A stretch of 51,321 nt of DNA from Paenibacillus sp. (GTDB lineage Bacteria; Bacillota; Bacilli; Paenibacillales; Paenibacillaceae). The translations under genes and the position numbers were made by a program. The notes beneath the pieces are model-generated. The model did no database searches. It worked only from the letters and a program-made list of their open reading frames with translations, and had not been told where the DNA came from. Location: contig JAIRVF010000066.1 in NCBI GenBank assembly GCA_031254035.1, forward strand, positions 1 through 51,321, written 5' to 3'. Positions 22,001 to 30,396 of this stretch are shown one piece after another (the stretch's first letter is position 1; the number at the start of each line of letters is the position of its first letter).

Positions 22001-24786
22001 TTTTGATTGCAAATGCGATTTAGCATCACAAAATATGCAGTCAACATAATGGTACTACGAGATATGCGATACCTTGTGTTAGAACATAACGACTTAATAT
22101 CCTGTGCCAATTCCCCATTTATTTCAAAGTCGACAGAAGCTTCGTTGAATTGAGTATTTGCGGGTACTGAAAAATCAGTAGGAAAATCAATATAAAGAGA
22201 ATAGCCGTATAATTTGTTTCTCCAATATTCCAAATCATCTTGTTTAGCTTCTGCAAGTTCCAAGTTGCCATCATTATGCAAACGGCAAACGGCACCTGTC
22301 TCATATAAAATTTCCGCAGAGAATTTGCTCTTGCTGCATTTATCGGCTGTAAGGTCTGACCCATTAACATATCCTTGCAACGGGTAAGCACCAGCCAAAT
22401 ATAAATACCCTATTGCCCCAGGTGGAAGCAAGTTTTTACTGGAGTCCAACACATAAGCCTGCACATTAGCTATTGGTTGTCCAATAACTACAGCTCCCCT
22501 GCCGGTTTTGGGTACCGGATAGCATGTTGCATAGATGATCGATTCTGGAAAACCATAGAAGCTTACCAAATTAGATGGTTCAACACATGAATAATACAGA
22601 TCTGCCAATTGGGGGGTAACCATCCCAGAAACCATTACATTTTTAACTTTATTCAGAACACTTGCATGACGATTCGCCTCTTGTAGAAAATTCGACAGCA
22701 TGCGGGGAACAAAGTTGATATGGGTGATATGATTCTCTTGAATAATCTGCTTTATAGAACTGAAATCAGCATTTTCACCAAGGGAAGAAATATACAGTTT
22801 CCCATAACCAAGAACCCATCCGAACAATTCTGCAATTGAAAAGCCACAGGAGTAAGAACTTCTCAGTACATAAGTATCATCTTCATGGACAGGGCAGTTT
22901 TTTTGTAAATCATTCAGAATATTGATCATACTCTTATGTGAAAGAGCAATCCCTCTAATTCCCTGTGTTGAACTTGAGGCATATATAACGCAAGCAACCT
23001 GTTCCTGTGTAGTGATCATGTTACTTTCAACCAAGGATGATATAGGCTCGGTTAACTCATGGAGAGCATAAACCGCTGCATTGGATATGCTATGGTCTTT
23101 TTTATCCAGTACAATGACACCGTCTGCTTGACAGTCGCTCAAAATAAAATGGACTAGATCATCAGAGCATCCTGGCTCAATATGAACATAAGCATAGCCT
23201 GCAAGTAGAACGGCATATGTGCTGATAACCATATCAACGCTTCGGTTCATCATTAGTGCTACCGTTGCCTGTTTTTTACCAATCACTCTTTGTAAGTTAC
23301 CCGACATAAGTTGAATACGTTCATAAAATTCTGCATATGTTAGCGACTCTCTTGAATCATAAACCGCCGTCTTTTGTGGACATTTACTGACTGCTTGCGA
23401 TAATAAATCATGAATGGACCAGGATTTTGCAAGCAACTCATCTTGATTGCTTCCTAGTAAGATCTCTTTTTGATTTTGAGTCACGATTTGTAAATCAGAG
23501 TATTGTGATGGTGAACGATATGTAATTTCAGATAAAATCTGCAGATAATTTTCGGACATCATTTGTATAAATTTGTATGAATATCTATTTTTATTATAAT
23601 TTATACGAATGGACTTATCGAATAAATTAATCTGCAGCACAAGCTCAGATTGTAACATTTCTCTGAAAAAATATTTCTGAATATAAATATCTCTATCATA
23701 TTGAAGCAGACTTTGCTCAATAGGATAATTCTCAATAACTACAATTGAATTATAGATACTGTCTCGATCATAAACCTGAGCATATTCGCGAATGTCAGAG
23801 TAGCTTATCTCTTCATAATCTGAACGTTGGGTTAAAAATTTTTGTACTTCTGCCAAAAGCTCATCTACCGTTTTTTCATCATCAAATGGAATAACGAGCG
23901 GTATAGTTTTGATAAATACCCCTACAGCATTTTCTACACCTGGCTCAGCATCTACGCGACCTGACACCGTTGTGCCGAACATAACATGACGAATATTCAG
24001 GTATTTATTTAAGAAAATACCCCATGCCAAATAATAAGCTGCCGCTTCATTTCCACTTTTCAAGCAAATATCATCTAGTATGGGAAAATCATAGTGAGCA
24101 TTTGATATGCCATTGTTGGTACACTCCATGTTTATTTCGTCTATATAAGGCTGTTGTACACAATTTTCCAAACGCGGCTTCCAAAATTCTCGCAATGCTT
24201 CTGACTCATAGCCCCTCCTTTTACATAAAAAGCAACTGTCATCTTCATCCGCGAGAGCTAATGGGATTCCGTTTGCAAGCTTTTTGTAATTTTGAATAAA
24301 TTGATTTACCAGAATAGAGGTGCTCCAACCATCAAAAAGGATATGATTACTAATTAATGACACAGCATACTGATTTTCTTCATTGATCTTATAAAAAGTA
24401 ATGCGATAAGGACTTTTGGTGATATCAATTTTCTTCTCCCGATCTTTCTGAAAAATATAATTTTCGATATCCTCCGGTAATGATTGATAGGACAAATCTT
24501 CAAAAAATATAGGATCATGGATCTCCTTTAGAAGAATTTGTACTGGCTCTTTCAAGCCCTCCCACCGAAATACGGAACGTAAAGCTACATGTGAATTGAC
24601 GACTGCCTTCCAAGCTTGTACACTTCTCTCTTCAACTATGCTTTCCGGCAAGAGAAATACTATTTGCTCTAAATACGCATCGCTAGAGGAATCTTGAATA
24701 TAGTAATAAAGCATGCTTTTCTGCAGTTCATTTAATCCGATAATGTCCCTTACATTGCTTTTTTGGATCGTGGAAGCTTGGCTCAT
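16054..24786 (-). CDS. NRPS: C-[dead A]-[half C]-A(beta-Ala)-PCP-C-A(Gly)-PCP-[half C]
   Basis: In order over 2,910 residues: a C domain (NHxxxDG at 147-153); an A-domain fragment at about 455-840 whose A3 loop is YASSSTQGIRG, whose A7 has lost its Asp (YETGA) and which lacks the C-terminal lobe; the acceptor half only of a C domain at about 850-1110; a full A domain at about 1130-1640 with pocket V-D-W-T-I-S-L-A-D-K, read as beta-alanine; a PCP (GGNSL); a full C domain (HHLICDG); an A domain with pocket D-I-L-Q-M-G-M-V-W-K, read as glycine; a PCP (GGNSL); and a final segment of about 130 residues like the distal half of a C domain. The dead A joined to a half C looks like an in-frame deletion that removed an A lobe, a PCP and a C donor half. 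The first C domain may now serve the beta-Ala A domain directly, giving D-Asn-beta-Ala-Gly. The ribosome site AAAGGA is 9 bases before ATG. Confidence 0.9.
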   Translation of the reverse strand: MSQASTIQKSNVRDIIGLNELQKSMLYYYIQDSSSDAYLEQIVFLLPESIVEERSVQAWKAVVNSHVALRSVFRWEGLKEPVQILLKEIHDPIFFEDLSYQSLPEDIENYIFQKDREKKIDITKSPYRITFYKINEENQYAVSLISNHILFDGWSTSILVNQFIQNYKKLANGIPLALADEDDSCFLCKRRGYESEALREFWKPRLENCVQQPYIDEINMECTNNGISNAHYDFPILDDICLKSGNEAAAYYLAWGIFLNKYLNIRHVMFGTTVSGRVDAEPGVENAVGVFIKTIPLVIPFDDEKTVDELLAEVQKFLTQRSDYEEISYSDIREYAQVYDRDSIYNSIVVIENYPIEQSLLQYDRDIYIQKYFFREMLQSELVLQINLFDKSIRINYNKNRYSYKFIQMMSENYLQILSEITYRSPSQYSDLQIVTQNQKEILLGSNQDELLAKSWSIHDLLSQAVSKCPQKTAVYDSRESLTYAEFYERIQLMSGNLQRVIGKKQATVALMMNRSVDMVISTYAVLLAGYAYVHIEPGCSDDLVHFILSDCQADGVIVLDKKDHSISNAAVYALHELTEPISSLVESNMITTQEQVACVIYASSSTQGIRGIALSHKSMINILNDLQKNCPVHEDDTYVLRSSYSCGFSIAELFGWVLGYGKLYISSLGENADFSSIKQIIQENHITHINFVPRMLSNFLQEANRHASVLNKVKNVMVSGMVTPQLADLYYSCVEPSNLVSFYGFPESIIYATCYPVPKTGRGAVVIGQPIANVQAYVLDSSKNLLPPGAIGYLYLAGAYPLQGYVNGSDLTADKCSKSKFSAEILYETGAVCRLHNDGNLELAEAKQDDLEYWRNKLYGYSLYIDFPTDFSVPANTQFNEASVDFEINGELAQDIKSLCSNTRYRISRSTIMLTAYFVMLNRICNQNNIVLFASSLDDRFLISGGSFALGNPFLPVGVTIDREQSVMDLLTHVQETYLEACHHNSAPLEQIISTFYPDLNSDAMPYSQAMYTFNKPSHMEPATTDQVKYFLKLDMSEQGNIFNGKFTFSTDAFEEMTIQYLVDFYKEILAIISSETTISIKDIGSCMQAENKQAGKQEVIRYPIEEVSLTALLTEVVQQYSKQAAVTDGRRVLTYKELEQKSDQLAFALQQRNPAENEIIGIYLERSLESIISFWGIIKAGKIYMPLDKKNPKARLRTMLKDSGADAVIMLKEDKSAFNDISVDLIFFDTAVSDDTQHDIKLSVQRSLDDYVYVLYTSGTTGIPKGVLSTERAVLNRLLWMWEQYPFEPEEVCSHKTTLNFVDSIWEVLGGLLKGIPTVILSDDEVENLEVMINKMEQHSVTRITLIPSLLSVMLEHCNHLKARLSSLKYCIASGEPLHANIANDFLNKLPDVTLLNLYGSSEVSADVCCFAVLEKQHRDIVPIGKPIYNTEVHILNEDLNPVPLGSYGEIFIGGYNLASGYVNNPELTAEKFMDFGSGKIFYASGDIGRYLPTGDIEYKGRKDRQFKIRGIRIEPGDIEAAIRQHPSVRQAIVLLQGSQMNAYIAANLNEEIDCKAFLAERIPRYMIPDTYTIMDHLPALSNGKIDITNLKLLNASEVTKIESKPENEKEKRVLEIWKKTLKLNSIGVEDDFFSIGGNSLKAVVVLLVINKEFKTNLKVENLFRNRTVRELCSLIEENNHFNSHFMLSPDKPHYEVSPSQQRIYVLSQIEKNGLLYNLLLAMELKGKLDIAKLQYCFDLLIERHESLRTTFSFVDSGLVQIIHPAIDFKIQFEESNEENLSHVVQQFNKPFDFTTAPLMRAKIVKLHKEKHVLILNIHHLICDGVSLQLLASEITTLYNNRDLPPKTYHYKDYVVWLNSYLKSEDLRKQKEFWMELYKSGLPTLDLPTDYPRTAKQSFEGSGYYVTLPQSSSDIEAFTKKHHMTMFMYLMTSCYLLLHKLTSQTEIVIGFPVAGRLHHDTQQMMGVFINTLAMPSYLSGDKTIIEFMREVKDTFILALDNQAYQFEQLIVDLNVPRNLNRNPLFDVLINIHNYEGEQSTFNGLETKNLNYPTPISQFDFSIDIYYGKEKIDMEFKYCNKLFKEETIQRYAKYFMRIVEFAYKHPDLKISEINLMDEKEEKQLLLDNNNTQRLIREDETFLHMFAKQVKANPEAVAVIFEDNKYSYRYLDEESDKIAGKLISSGVKKKDSVAFMMRRSQKIFTTILGVLKTGASYIPLDPEYPSNRINYILEHSGVKMLIAQRELMTGLSYEHTVLDIDNDFNESYEPFSVTHQPDDLAYIIYTSGSTGNPKGVMIENLALDNFIAGITDQIIFERTEKILCLTTVSFDIFALECYIPLAKGSVIVLAGEQGQRDMSQLMALIKKHKISMLQATPSRVQLMIEDESSRSMLDSISTMMVGGEALSIKLFSLLKEHYHGSLYNMYGPTETTVWSMLKRLDDSPSVTIGKPIANTSIYVLTNDLKPTPVGIPGDLYIGGLGLARGYLNNKELTGKSFITNPFDPQGRIYKTGDVVSWNEQGELVYIQRSDFQMKMNGYRIELGEIEFNMMKYKGIKAAVVDKKSNGKGDYLCGYYTSDDEIDPQNLRQYLKEHLPSYMVPQYMVRLDEIPLTPNKKVNRLALPEPQHQLVHKMFDVESLNETEQIVANIWNEILAASVGLNDNFFDHGGNSLLLMRLHMELNNKFPDVIDITDLFGYSTISTISNLIDARMGEKNKEFKLQKITLPGEFYSDNRGFKKNSKLTIDLEIDTFNKIENCAQKNGVNERAIVSSIFLYSLAAAADLVEVFVYAIDQEGGHVQEIHINFQSSVITGMDELIKTVHRQLCENQSSFPISKTPQSLNYRFEEGKKISILLCRSDEYNSIFSQFDLVCIYSGNGHKPEVCMEFDTSYLKKEKVSKLLTNFAEYLDSI

Positions 24787-24831
24787 TTTAACTATTCCTT
24801 TCCTACTAGGAGATATTTTGTTGTAGATTGC

Positions 24832-25194
24832 CTATTCTTCTAACAACTCTTTTACCGCCTTAGCAACCTCTTCTGCCGACTCATTTATAAAAAAATGACC
24901 TCCTGGAAAACGTCTCAATGTGCATGATTTCTCAGTATACTCTGCCCATAATTCCAGCTCATTTTCGTCCGTATTTTGATCATCAGCACCATAAAAAATA
25001 GCCATTTTACAGGGTATCTTTTTGTCTTTTTCTGTGTAATTATAGTTCTCAACTATCTTATAATCAGCACGTAAAATAGGTACAAAATAAGAGCTAAGCA
25101 TGCCCATATTTTGATCCATATGTTTCTTCAGAGGGACATAACAGTTATCCGAACCACCAGCATATGGAATACAAATCAACTTGTATTTTTCCAT
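24832..25194 (-). pseudogene. Type II thioesterase with internal deletion
   Basis: Type II thioesterases clear wrongly primed carrier domains and are usually about 230-250 residues. This frame has only 120. The N-terminus (I-P-Y-A-G-G-S) and the C-terminal half (L-R-A-D-Y, the Asp-containing Y-G-A-D-D-Q, and G-G-H with His100) match the family, but the central part with the catalytic G-H-S-M-G serine is absent. The join falls at about residues 23-33 and stays in frame. A good ribosome site (AGGGGG) precedes ATG 25194. Without the nucleophile it cannot be a normal thioesterase, so I call it a decayed gene; a retained non-catalytic role cannot be excluded. Confidence 0.8.
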
Positions 25195-25240
25195 GGAATC
25201 CCCCTGCTACCGGATAATTCATTCTTTAATCCCCTCGACA

Positions 25241-28200
25241 TCATGACTCACTGAACAATAAATCCAGTTCTATTTGCGATATATCGTTCTTGCTAAAATC
25301 CGATGGCGAATAATCCACATCAACTTTGTTCATGCAATGATGAACGACGCTTTGAATCATTTCATGATAATACTCCAGTAACCGATTCAAATCTTCCGCT
25401 AAAATTTGCGACATCCCTCTAACGACTGTTATCAATTGGTTTTCCACGATCATTGAATCCATCTCTATCAAACTCGTCATGTCATTATTGTGGTTTGATA
25501 AATCAGAGCTTAGCTCGAAATAATCATAATGAGTTTGAAATTCCCCCAGAAAATTAAACCTTATAAGCGCTGATTGATCCCACTTATCCTGTCTCATGCA
25601 ATATATAGCATGCTCTAGGCTGCTTTCTGAGGATAAACGGTAGGCCTCTTTTATAGCTTTAATTTTCATCGGCAAATCATTTGGTCCGGATTTCATGATC
25701 ACGGGAAAGATTGTTGTAAACCAACCTACTGTTCTGGAAATATTGAAATCATGATATATTTCATCTCTTCCATGACCTTCTACTTCAATTAAGAATTCTT
25801 CTGCTTTATAAATATCCGATATGGCTAAAGATAAGGCAGTAAGCTGGAGCTCCACTGTCTTTGTACCATAAGGTCTATTGGCTGCGGTCAATAAATTTTT
25901 TGTCGTCTCTTCATCTAATAAATGAACGAGTTTGTGAATCTCTTTTCCATATGAGGCCTTATTCTTATTGTATAAATTTTGTAATTTTACCTCTTTAGGC
26001 ATAAAATCATTGCTAATTTTATAGTGCTGCAAAAAATTCGCCCATTCTTGATAAGAGTTCGTTTTCAAAGGCAAGCTGAATTTCTCCATAAGATCGTTTT
26101 GCCTTAACATGGTTTGGATATCTTCAAGTATGATTCTCCATGAAACGCCGTCAATCGCCAAATGGTGAACCACAATAATCCAAGTCATTCCGTCCCGTGT
26201 ATGGCATATGGCGGAACGCAGTATTAATTCCGAATCTATTTTTATTGTGGAGATCAGTTTAGCATTCACGCGATTCACTTCATAACTTAATTGATTGCTG
26301 TCCATTTCAGAGAAATCCCATTCTTCTATAGGAATATCTTGTGTAAGATATTCGTTATTAAAGTACAGTGTATTTTTATGTGCATCGTAGTTCAGCCTAA
26401 GCATATCGTGATGCTTTACTAACTCTCCCAGCATTTCGCTTAGTATTTTTATAGGGACTTTATTGTTGAATTTTAATTGAACACTTTGACAATATTGATC
26501 CTTATTTTCAATATCATTGGAGAAAAACCATTTTACGATAGGTGTATGCGGCACGGTTCCTGTACAAGCCTTTTGGCTGACATTTTTCTGCTTTCTTTTT
26601 TTCATAAAGGCGACCATTTCACCAAGTACCGGATATGTTAAAATATCTTTTACTTTTAATGTATAGTTATCTTCATTTAAACGAGATGATATTAAAATCG
26701 CTTTGATCGAATCTCCGCCTAACAGAAAATAATTGTCGTCAATGTTAACAGATGGAAGCCCCAATACATTTGAAATTGTATTTAATAGGACAGCTTCATT
26801 TTCATGATATGATTTTATGCCTAAATTTTTATTGCCAGATTTAGTAGGGTAAGGTAATTTGCCTTTGTCTATTTTTCCGTTTATGGTTAAAGGGATTCTC
26901 TCAACATGTACATAGAATGCCGGAATCATATAATTAGGCAAATGACTTAGAAGAAACTGGCGTAAATCATTCTCATCAATAGATTGATCGCTTACATAAT
27001 ATGCACACAAAAATTTCGCCTCTTCTTGCTTGTTATGCATAACAATGGCGACATTTTGTATGTTTTTATTGTATAACTGTATTGTTTTTTCGATCTCACC
27101 AGGCTCTATTCTATAGCCCCTGATTTTGATTTGATCATCCCTTCTTCCCTCATAAACAATGGTGTTGAAGTCGATAAATTTGGCTAAATCCCCTGTTTTA
27201 TACATAACTCCATCTTTTACAAACGGATCTTTAATAAACTTTTCTTCCGTCAATACAGGTTGGTTTAAATATCCGCTAGCAACCCCAGAACCGGATATAT
27301 ACAATTCATTGCTTACATACATAGGAGATGGATTTAATTTTTGATCCAGGATATAAATATAAGTATTGTCAATAGGCTTGCCAATCGGTACAGCCCCGAA
27401 CTTATCTGATTTAGGATCGAATTTATAATACATACATCCAATAGTCGCCTCTGTAGGGCCATATTCATTATAAATTTCAATTTTACCCCCGAAAGATTCA
27501 TATACCTCCATTGCCAGGTCAGCCTTCAGGTTCTCTCCACCAACAATCAATTTATTGACACGAGAGTTTCTATTATCATAGTTCTTTAATAATTGTAGAT
27601 GAGAGGGAGTTAGTTTCAGGATGGTACAATTATTATTTTTCAAAATGCTTTCAAAAATATATGAATCCTGTACATCAGGATAAACGATAATCATTCCTCC
27701 GCTTACAAGTGGGGTAAATATCGAGGTGATGGTTAAATCAAATGCCACAGAGGAATAGAGCGCAAACATTTCCTGTTGTTCGGTTACATAGGTTTTTCTA
27801 GCCCAATTAATATAATTCACTAAATTATGATGCTTTACCATCACTCCTTTAGGATTTCCTGTAGAACCCGATGTATAAAGCACATAAGCCAGATCATTCA
27901 GTCTGCAATCATTAATGTTCTCCTTAATATTTGTGTTAGAATATAGTTCACCGGTAAGCTGTATGATTTCGCCGGCAAACGAAAAGTCATGGTGGTCCAA
28001 ATTACTTAGCAGAATATTCACACGAGCATCTTTCAACGAAAATAAAATACGTTCTTTTGGATAATTGGGGTCTATCGCCAAGTACGCGCCGCCAGCCTTT
28101 AAGATTCCTAAGATACCTATTACGGTTTCCAGAGAATGCTTGGTCAATAATGCAACGATCACATGATTAGCTACACCCTTAGATTTAAGATGTGCTGCTA

Positions 28201-29680
28201 ATTGATTAGAACGTTGATTGAGTTCATTATATGTCAAAGAATCAGTGCCGCATTCAATCGCTACACGATCGGGAGTAAGCTCAACCTGCTCTTCAAATAA
28301 GTCTATAATAGATTTATCGTTTCTATGGTCCGTATTCGTTTTATTGTAATCAAATACCATTCTCTGTTTCTCGTCTTCTGTTAATAAAAGAAAATCAGAA
28401 ACCTGTTTACGCTCATCTCTCAAAATGAGATCTATTAATAATTCTAAATGGCTAGACATCCCCATTATTTTCTCATGAGTATACTCACTTATTTTATAGT
28501 CAAAATCCAACTGGAGTCCTTTATCATCCAACCAGTCCCGAATAATAATCTGCAAAGGATACTCCTGCTGACCATTATAAAATTCTTGATTATATACAGG
28601 GAAACCGCTAATATCATTACTCAATTGGGTCCCATAATAATTGATACAAACCTCAAATAATCTGTCATATCCTTTTTGGGCAAGGTTGATATCCTTAATT
28701 AAATGATTGTACGGGTATTTCTGATGTTTATAATTTAGCATTAATAGTTTTGAAACCCTTTGCATAACATCCAGAATGGTTTCATCGCGATTCATGAAAA
28801 ACCGAAAAGGCATTGTGTTGACAAATATTCCGAACGTATTTCTTTCTATTTTGCCAGAACGGCCGACCACTGGAACTCCGATCGTTACATCCCTAGTTTC
28901 GGTTACTTTAAATTTGTAGATTAGATATAACGAAATAAAAAAGGTATTCAGCGTTATATTAAACCGATCACAAAAAGCTTTTATCTTATCGGATTGCACT
29001 TTATTTAGAAACTTAACAATTCTATGACCATCAATGTCATTGGATAAAGGAGGCATTTGTTCCGGCAACTGTTCAAATTGCTCAGACCAATAATGTTTGC
29101 TTATAGAGTATTTCTGTGATAATAAATATTCTGCATCATTATGTATAAAATCTTTATAGCTTGGTTGTTGCGGCGAGAAATCAGATTTCTCATCCAGCAG
29201 TTGTTCATAAATCCCAGATATTTGGTGGGCTAATATTTGTAATGACCATCCATCTGCAATAATATGATGTATTTTTGCAATGTAACCTGATTGTTCATTA
29301 CTTAGCTTGAATATAAAGAATTCAAATAATGGGGAATCTTCTAATTCAAAAGACTCTCTTGCTTTACGATCACATATTTTTTTCAAGTAAAGAGCGGGTT
29401 CGACTTTATTGCTCAGGTCAATTGCTTCCACCGAATCATATTGTTGCTGGCAAAAATATTGTTTGGGCTGATCCTCCTGAACCAATAACCGAATCTTAAA
29501 AGCATCATGTGAATTTACAAAGATACAAATTGCTTTCTCAAGAACCTCAAGGTCTGCAGCTCCTTCAATAAAGGCAGCTCCTCCAATGTTATACATTGAT
29601 GAATCAGGATAGATCATTTGGGTATACCAAATTCTTTTTTGCGGTTCAGTTAAATGATAAAGAATCTTTTCAAATGGCAT
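25241..29680 (-). CDS. Starter NRPS: lipoinitiating C-A(Asn)-PCP-E
   Basis: This 1,479-residue protein should make the acyl-D-asparagine cap. The first domain (about 5-430, HHIIADG at 138-144) opens with T-E-P-Q-K-R-I-W-Y and Y-P-D-S-S-M-Y-N-I-G-G, a signature of starter C domains that join a fatty acid to the first residue. The A domain (about 455-955) has pocket D-L-T-K-I-G-E-I-G-K, nearly the asparagine code DLTKIGEVGK. A PCP of the GGDSI type, usual before epimerases, is at about 975-1045. The epimerase (about 1055-1475) has HHLAIDGVSW and EGHGRDE. This C-A-T-E layout is that of ClbN, XcnA and ZmaO, which install the N-acyl-D-Asn prodrug motif. It is the first gene of the operon; the ribosome site CGGAGGGG is 8 bases before ATG 29680. 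Confidence 0.93.
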   Translation of the reverse strand: MPFEKILYHLTEPQKRIWYTQMIYPDSSMYNIGGAAFIEGAADLEVLEKAICIFVNSHDAFKIRLLVQEDQPKQYFCQQQYDSVEAIDLSNKVEPALYLKKICDRKARESFELEDSPLFEFFIFKLSNEQSGYIAKIHHIIADGWSLQILAHQISGIYEQLLDEKSDFSPQQPSYKDFIHNDAEYLLSQKYSISKHYWSEQFEQLPEQMPPLSNDIDGHRIVKFLNKVQSDKIKAFCDRFNITLNTFFISLYLIYKFKVTETRDVTIGVPVVGRSGKIERNTFGIFVNTMPFRFFMNRDETILDVMQRVSKLLMLNYKHQKYPYNHLIKDINLAQKGYDRLFEVCINYYGTQLSNDISGFPVYNQEFYNGQQEYPLQIIIRDWLDDKGLQLDFDYKISEYTHEKIMGMSSHLELLIDLILRDERKQVSDFLLLTEDEKQRMVFDYNKTNTDHRNDKSIIDLFEEQVELTPDRVAIECGTDSLTYNELNQRSNQLAAHLKSKGVANHVIVALLTKHSLETVIGILGILKAGGAYLAIDPNYPKERILFSLKDARVNILLSNLDHHDFSFAGEIIQLTGELYSNTNIKENINDCRLNDLAYVLYTSGSTGNPKGVMVKHHNLVNYINWARKTYVTEQQEMFALYSSVAFDLTITSIFTPLVSGGMIIVYPDVQDSYIFESILKNNNCTILKLTPSHLQLLKNYDNRNSRVNKLIVGGENLKADLAMEVYESFGGKIEIYNEYGPTEATIGCMYYKFDPKSDKFGAVPIGKPIDNTYIYILDQKLNPSPMYVSNELYISGSGVASGYLNQPVLTEEKFIKDPFVKDGVMYKTGDLAKFIDFNTIVYEGRRDDQIKIRGYRIEPGEIEKTIQLYNKNIQNVAIVMHNKQEEAKFLCAYYVSDQSIDENDLRQFLLSHLPNYMIPAFYVHVERIPLTINGKIDKGKLPYPTKSGNKNLGIKSYHENEAVLLNTISNVLGLPSVNIDDNYFLLGGDSIKAILISSRLNEDNYTLKVKDILTYPVLGEMVAFMKKRKQKNVSQKACTGTVPHTPIVKWFFSNDIENKDQYCQSVQLKFNNKVPIKILSEMLGELVKHHDMLRLNYDAHKNTLYFNNEYLTQDIPIEEWDFSEMDSNQLSYEVNRVNAKLISTIKIDSELILRSAICHTRDGMTWIIVVHHLAIDGVSWRIILEDIQTMLRQNDLMEKFSLPLKTNSYQEWANFLQHYKISNDFMPKEVKLQNLYNKNKASYGKEIHKLVHLLDEETTKNLLTAANRPYGTKTVELQLTALSLAISDIYKAEEFLIEVEGHGRDEIYHDFNISRTVGWFTTIFPVIMKSGPNDLPMKIKAIKEAYRLSSESSLEHAIYCMRQDKWDQSALIRFNFLGEFQTHYDYFELSSDLSNHNNDMTSLIEMDSMIVENQLITVVRGMSQILAEDLNRLLEYYHEMIQSVVHHCMNKVDVDYSPSDFSKNDISQIELDLLFSES

Positions 29681-29778
29681 ACCTTAGTCCCCTCCGGGCA
29701 TGAAAAAATTTCATTTGGTCTCTCAATTTACAAATTTATCTATAAAATTAAATATTATGATTTTCTTTCAACACATTC

Positions 29779-29807
29779 AATATAACACTAATATATGACA
29801 TTTTCAA
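29779..29807 (-). promoter_or_regulatory. Probable sigma-A promoter of the biosynthetic operon
   Basis: On the minus strand TTGAAA (29802-29807) and TATATT (29779-29784) are separated by exactly 17 bases. The start point would be near 29,772, giving a leader of about 90 bases before ATG 29680. The region is very AT-rich and has no other gene. All biosynthetic genes down to about 2.7 kb lie on this strand with short gaps, so this may drive the whole cluster. Confidence 0.55.
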
Positions 29808-29846
29808 CATATATTGTATTAATTTGTAGAATAGACTAAATATAGC

Positions 29847-30224
29847 GTGATCAATAATTCAGCAACAGAGCAAAATATATCAAGAGCAGCCGATCCTGAG
29901 AGTGAGCTATTTGTGAAAGGGGAAAAAGAACGTGTATCTGCCTACACGTTCCAAACCGCATGTGATAGACATGGCTTTGTTTTGGGAGCCCAACTCACGC
30001 CTGGCAACGTGCATGACATTATCTGTCCAAACAACGAGTTACTAACTTACGAATTAACGAACCGGGATGGCTATAGGATGTACCTCTCGAATGCGGAGAA
30101 ATGCAGAAATTGTCCCTTGCTGGGTCAATGCACTCATCACAGCCAAAAAAAGACAAACTCCTTTGTTTCGAATGAAACTCAGGAGTTTGTCTGCAATCTG
30201 AGCTGTCGAGAACTTTCTCGATAG
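29847..30224 (+). pseudogene. IS1182-family transposase relic
   Basis: The frame has pieces of an IS1182-type transposase: the D-P-E-S segment, the A-Y-T-F-Q-T-A-C-D-R-H-G-F stretch leading to T-P-G-N-V-H-D, then a jump to the distal part with C-P-N-N-E-L, N-R-D-G-Y-R and the Cys pairs C-R-N-C and Q-C-T-H-H. A full transposase is about 450-500 residues, so the N-terminal portion and a large middle part are missing. It abuts the promoter of the biosynthetic operon. It marks past insertion and deletion at the edge of the cluster. Confidence 0.75.
30151..30192. repeat. 12-bp perfect inverted repeat near the IS relic end
   Basis: Arms AGACAAACTCCT (30151-30162) and AGGAGTTTGTCT (30181-30192) flank an 18-base loop. 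IS1182 elements often have such a hairpin just after the transposase stop, so this is probably part of the relic. It could also end transcription coming from either side. Confidence 0.6.
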
Positions 30225-30396
30225 CCTTAGGATATTGATATCCCTTCCTGAAAGATTTGTGAAAGAACGCTATTTCCACAATAATCCTCTTATTATCATG
30301 ATCCGTTCATCGAAAAACGAAAGTTCCATAGGTGCAGTGATCCCATATAGATAGCTCTAATCGCTCTAATCTCTGCCCCCTTCTGGCGTGATGAAC

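Noticed and set aside
22119..22391. 90-residue frame within the large NRPS gene
   Set aside because: It is a different-frame shadow of the fossil A/C region with no family features; the main frame is open throughout.
24832..25194. A functional short thioesterase
   Set aside because: The nucleophile motif is absent, and both flanks align only to separate parts of the normal enzyme.
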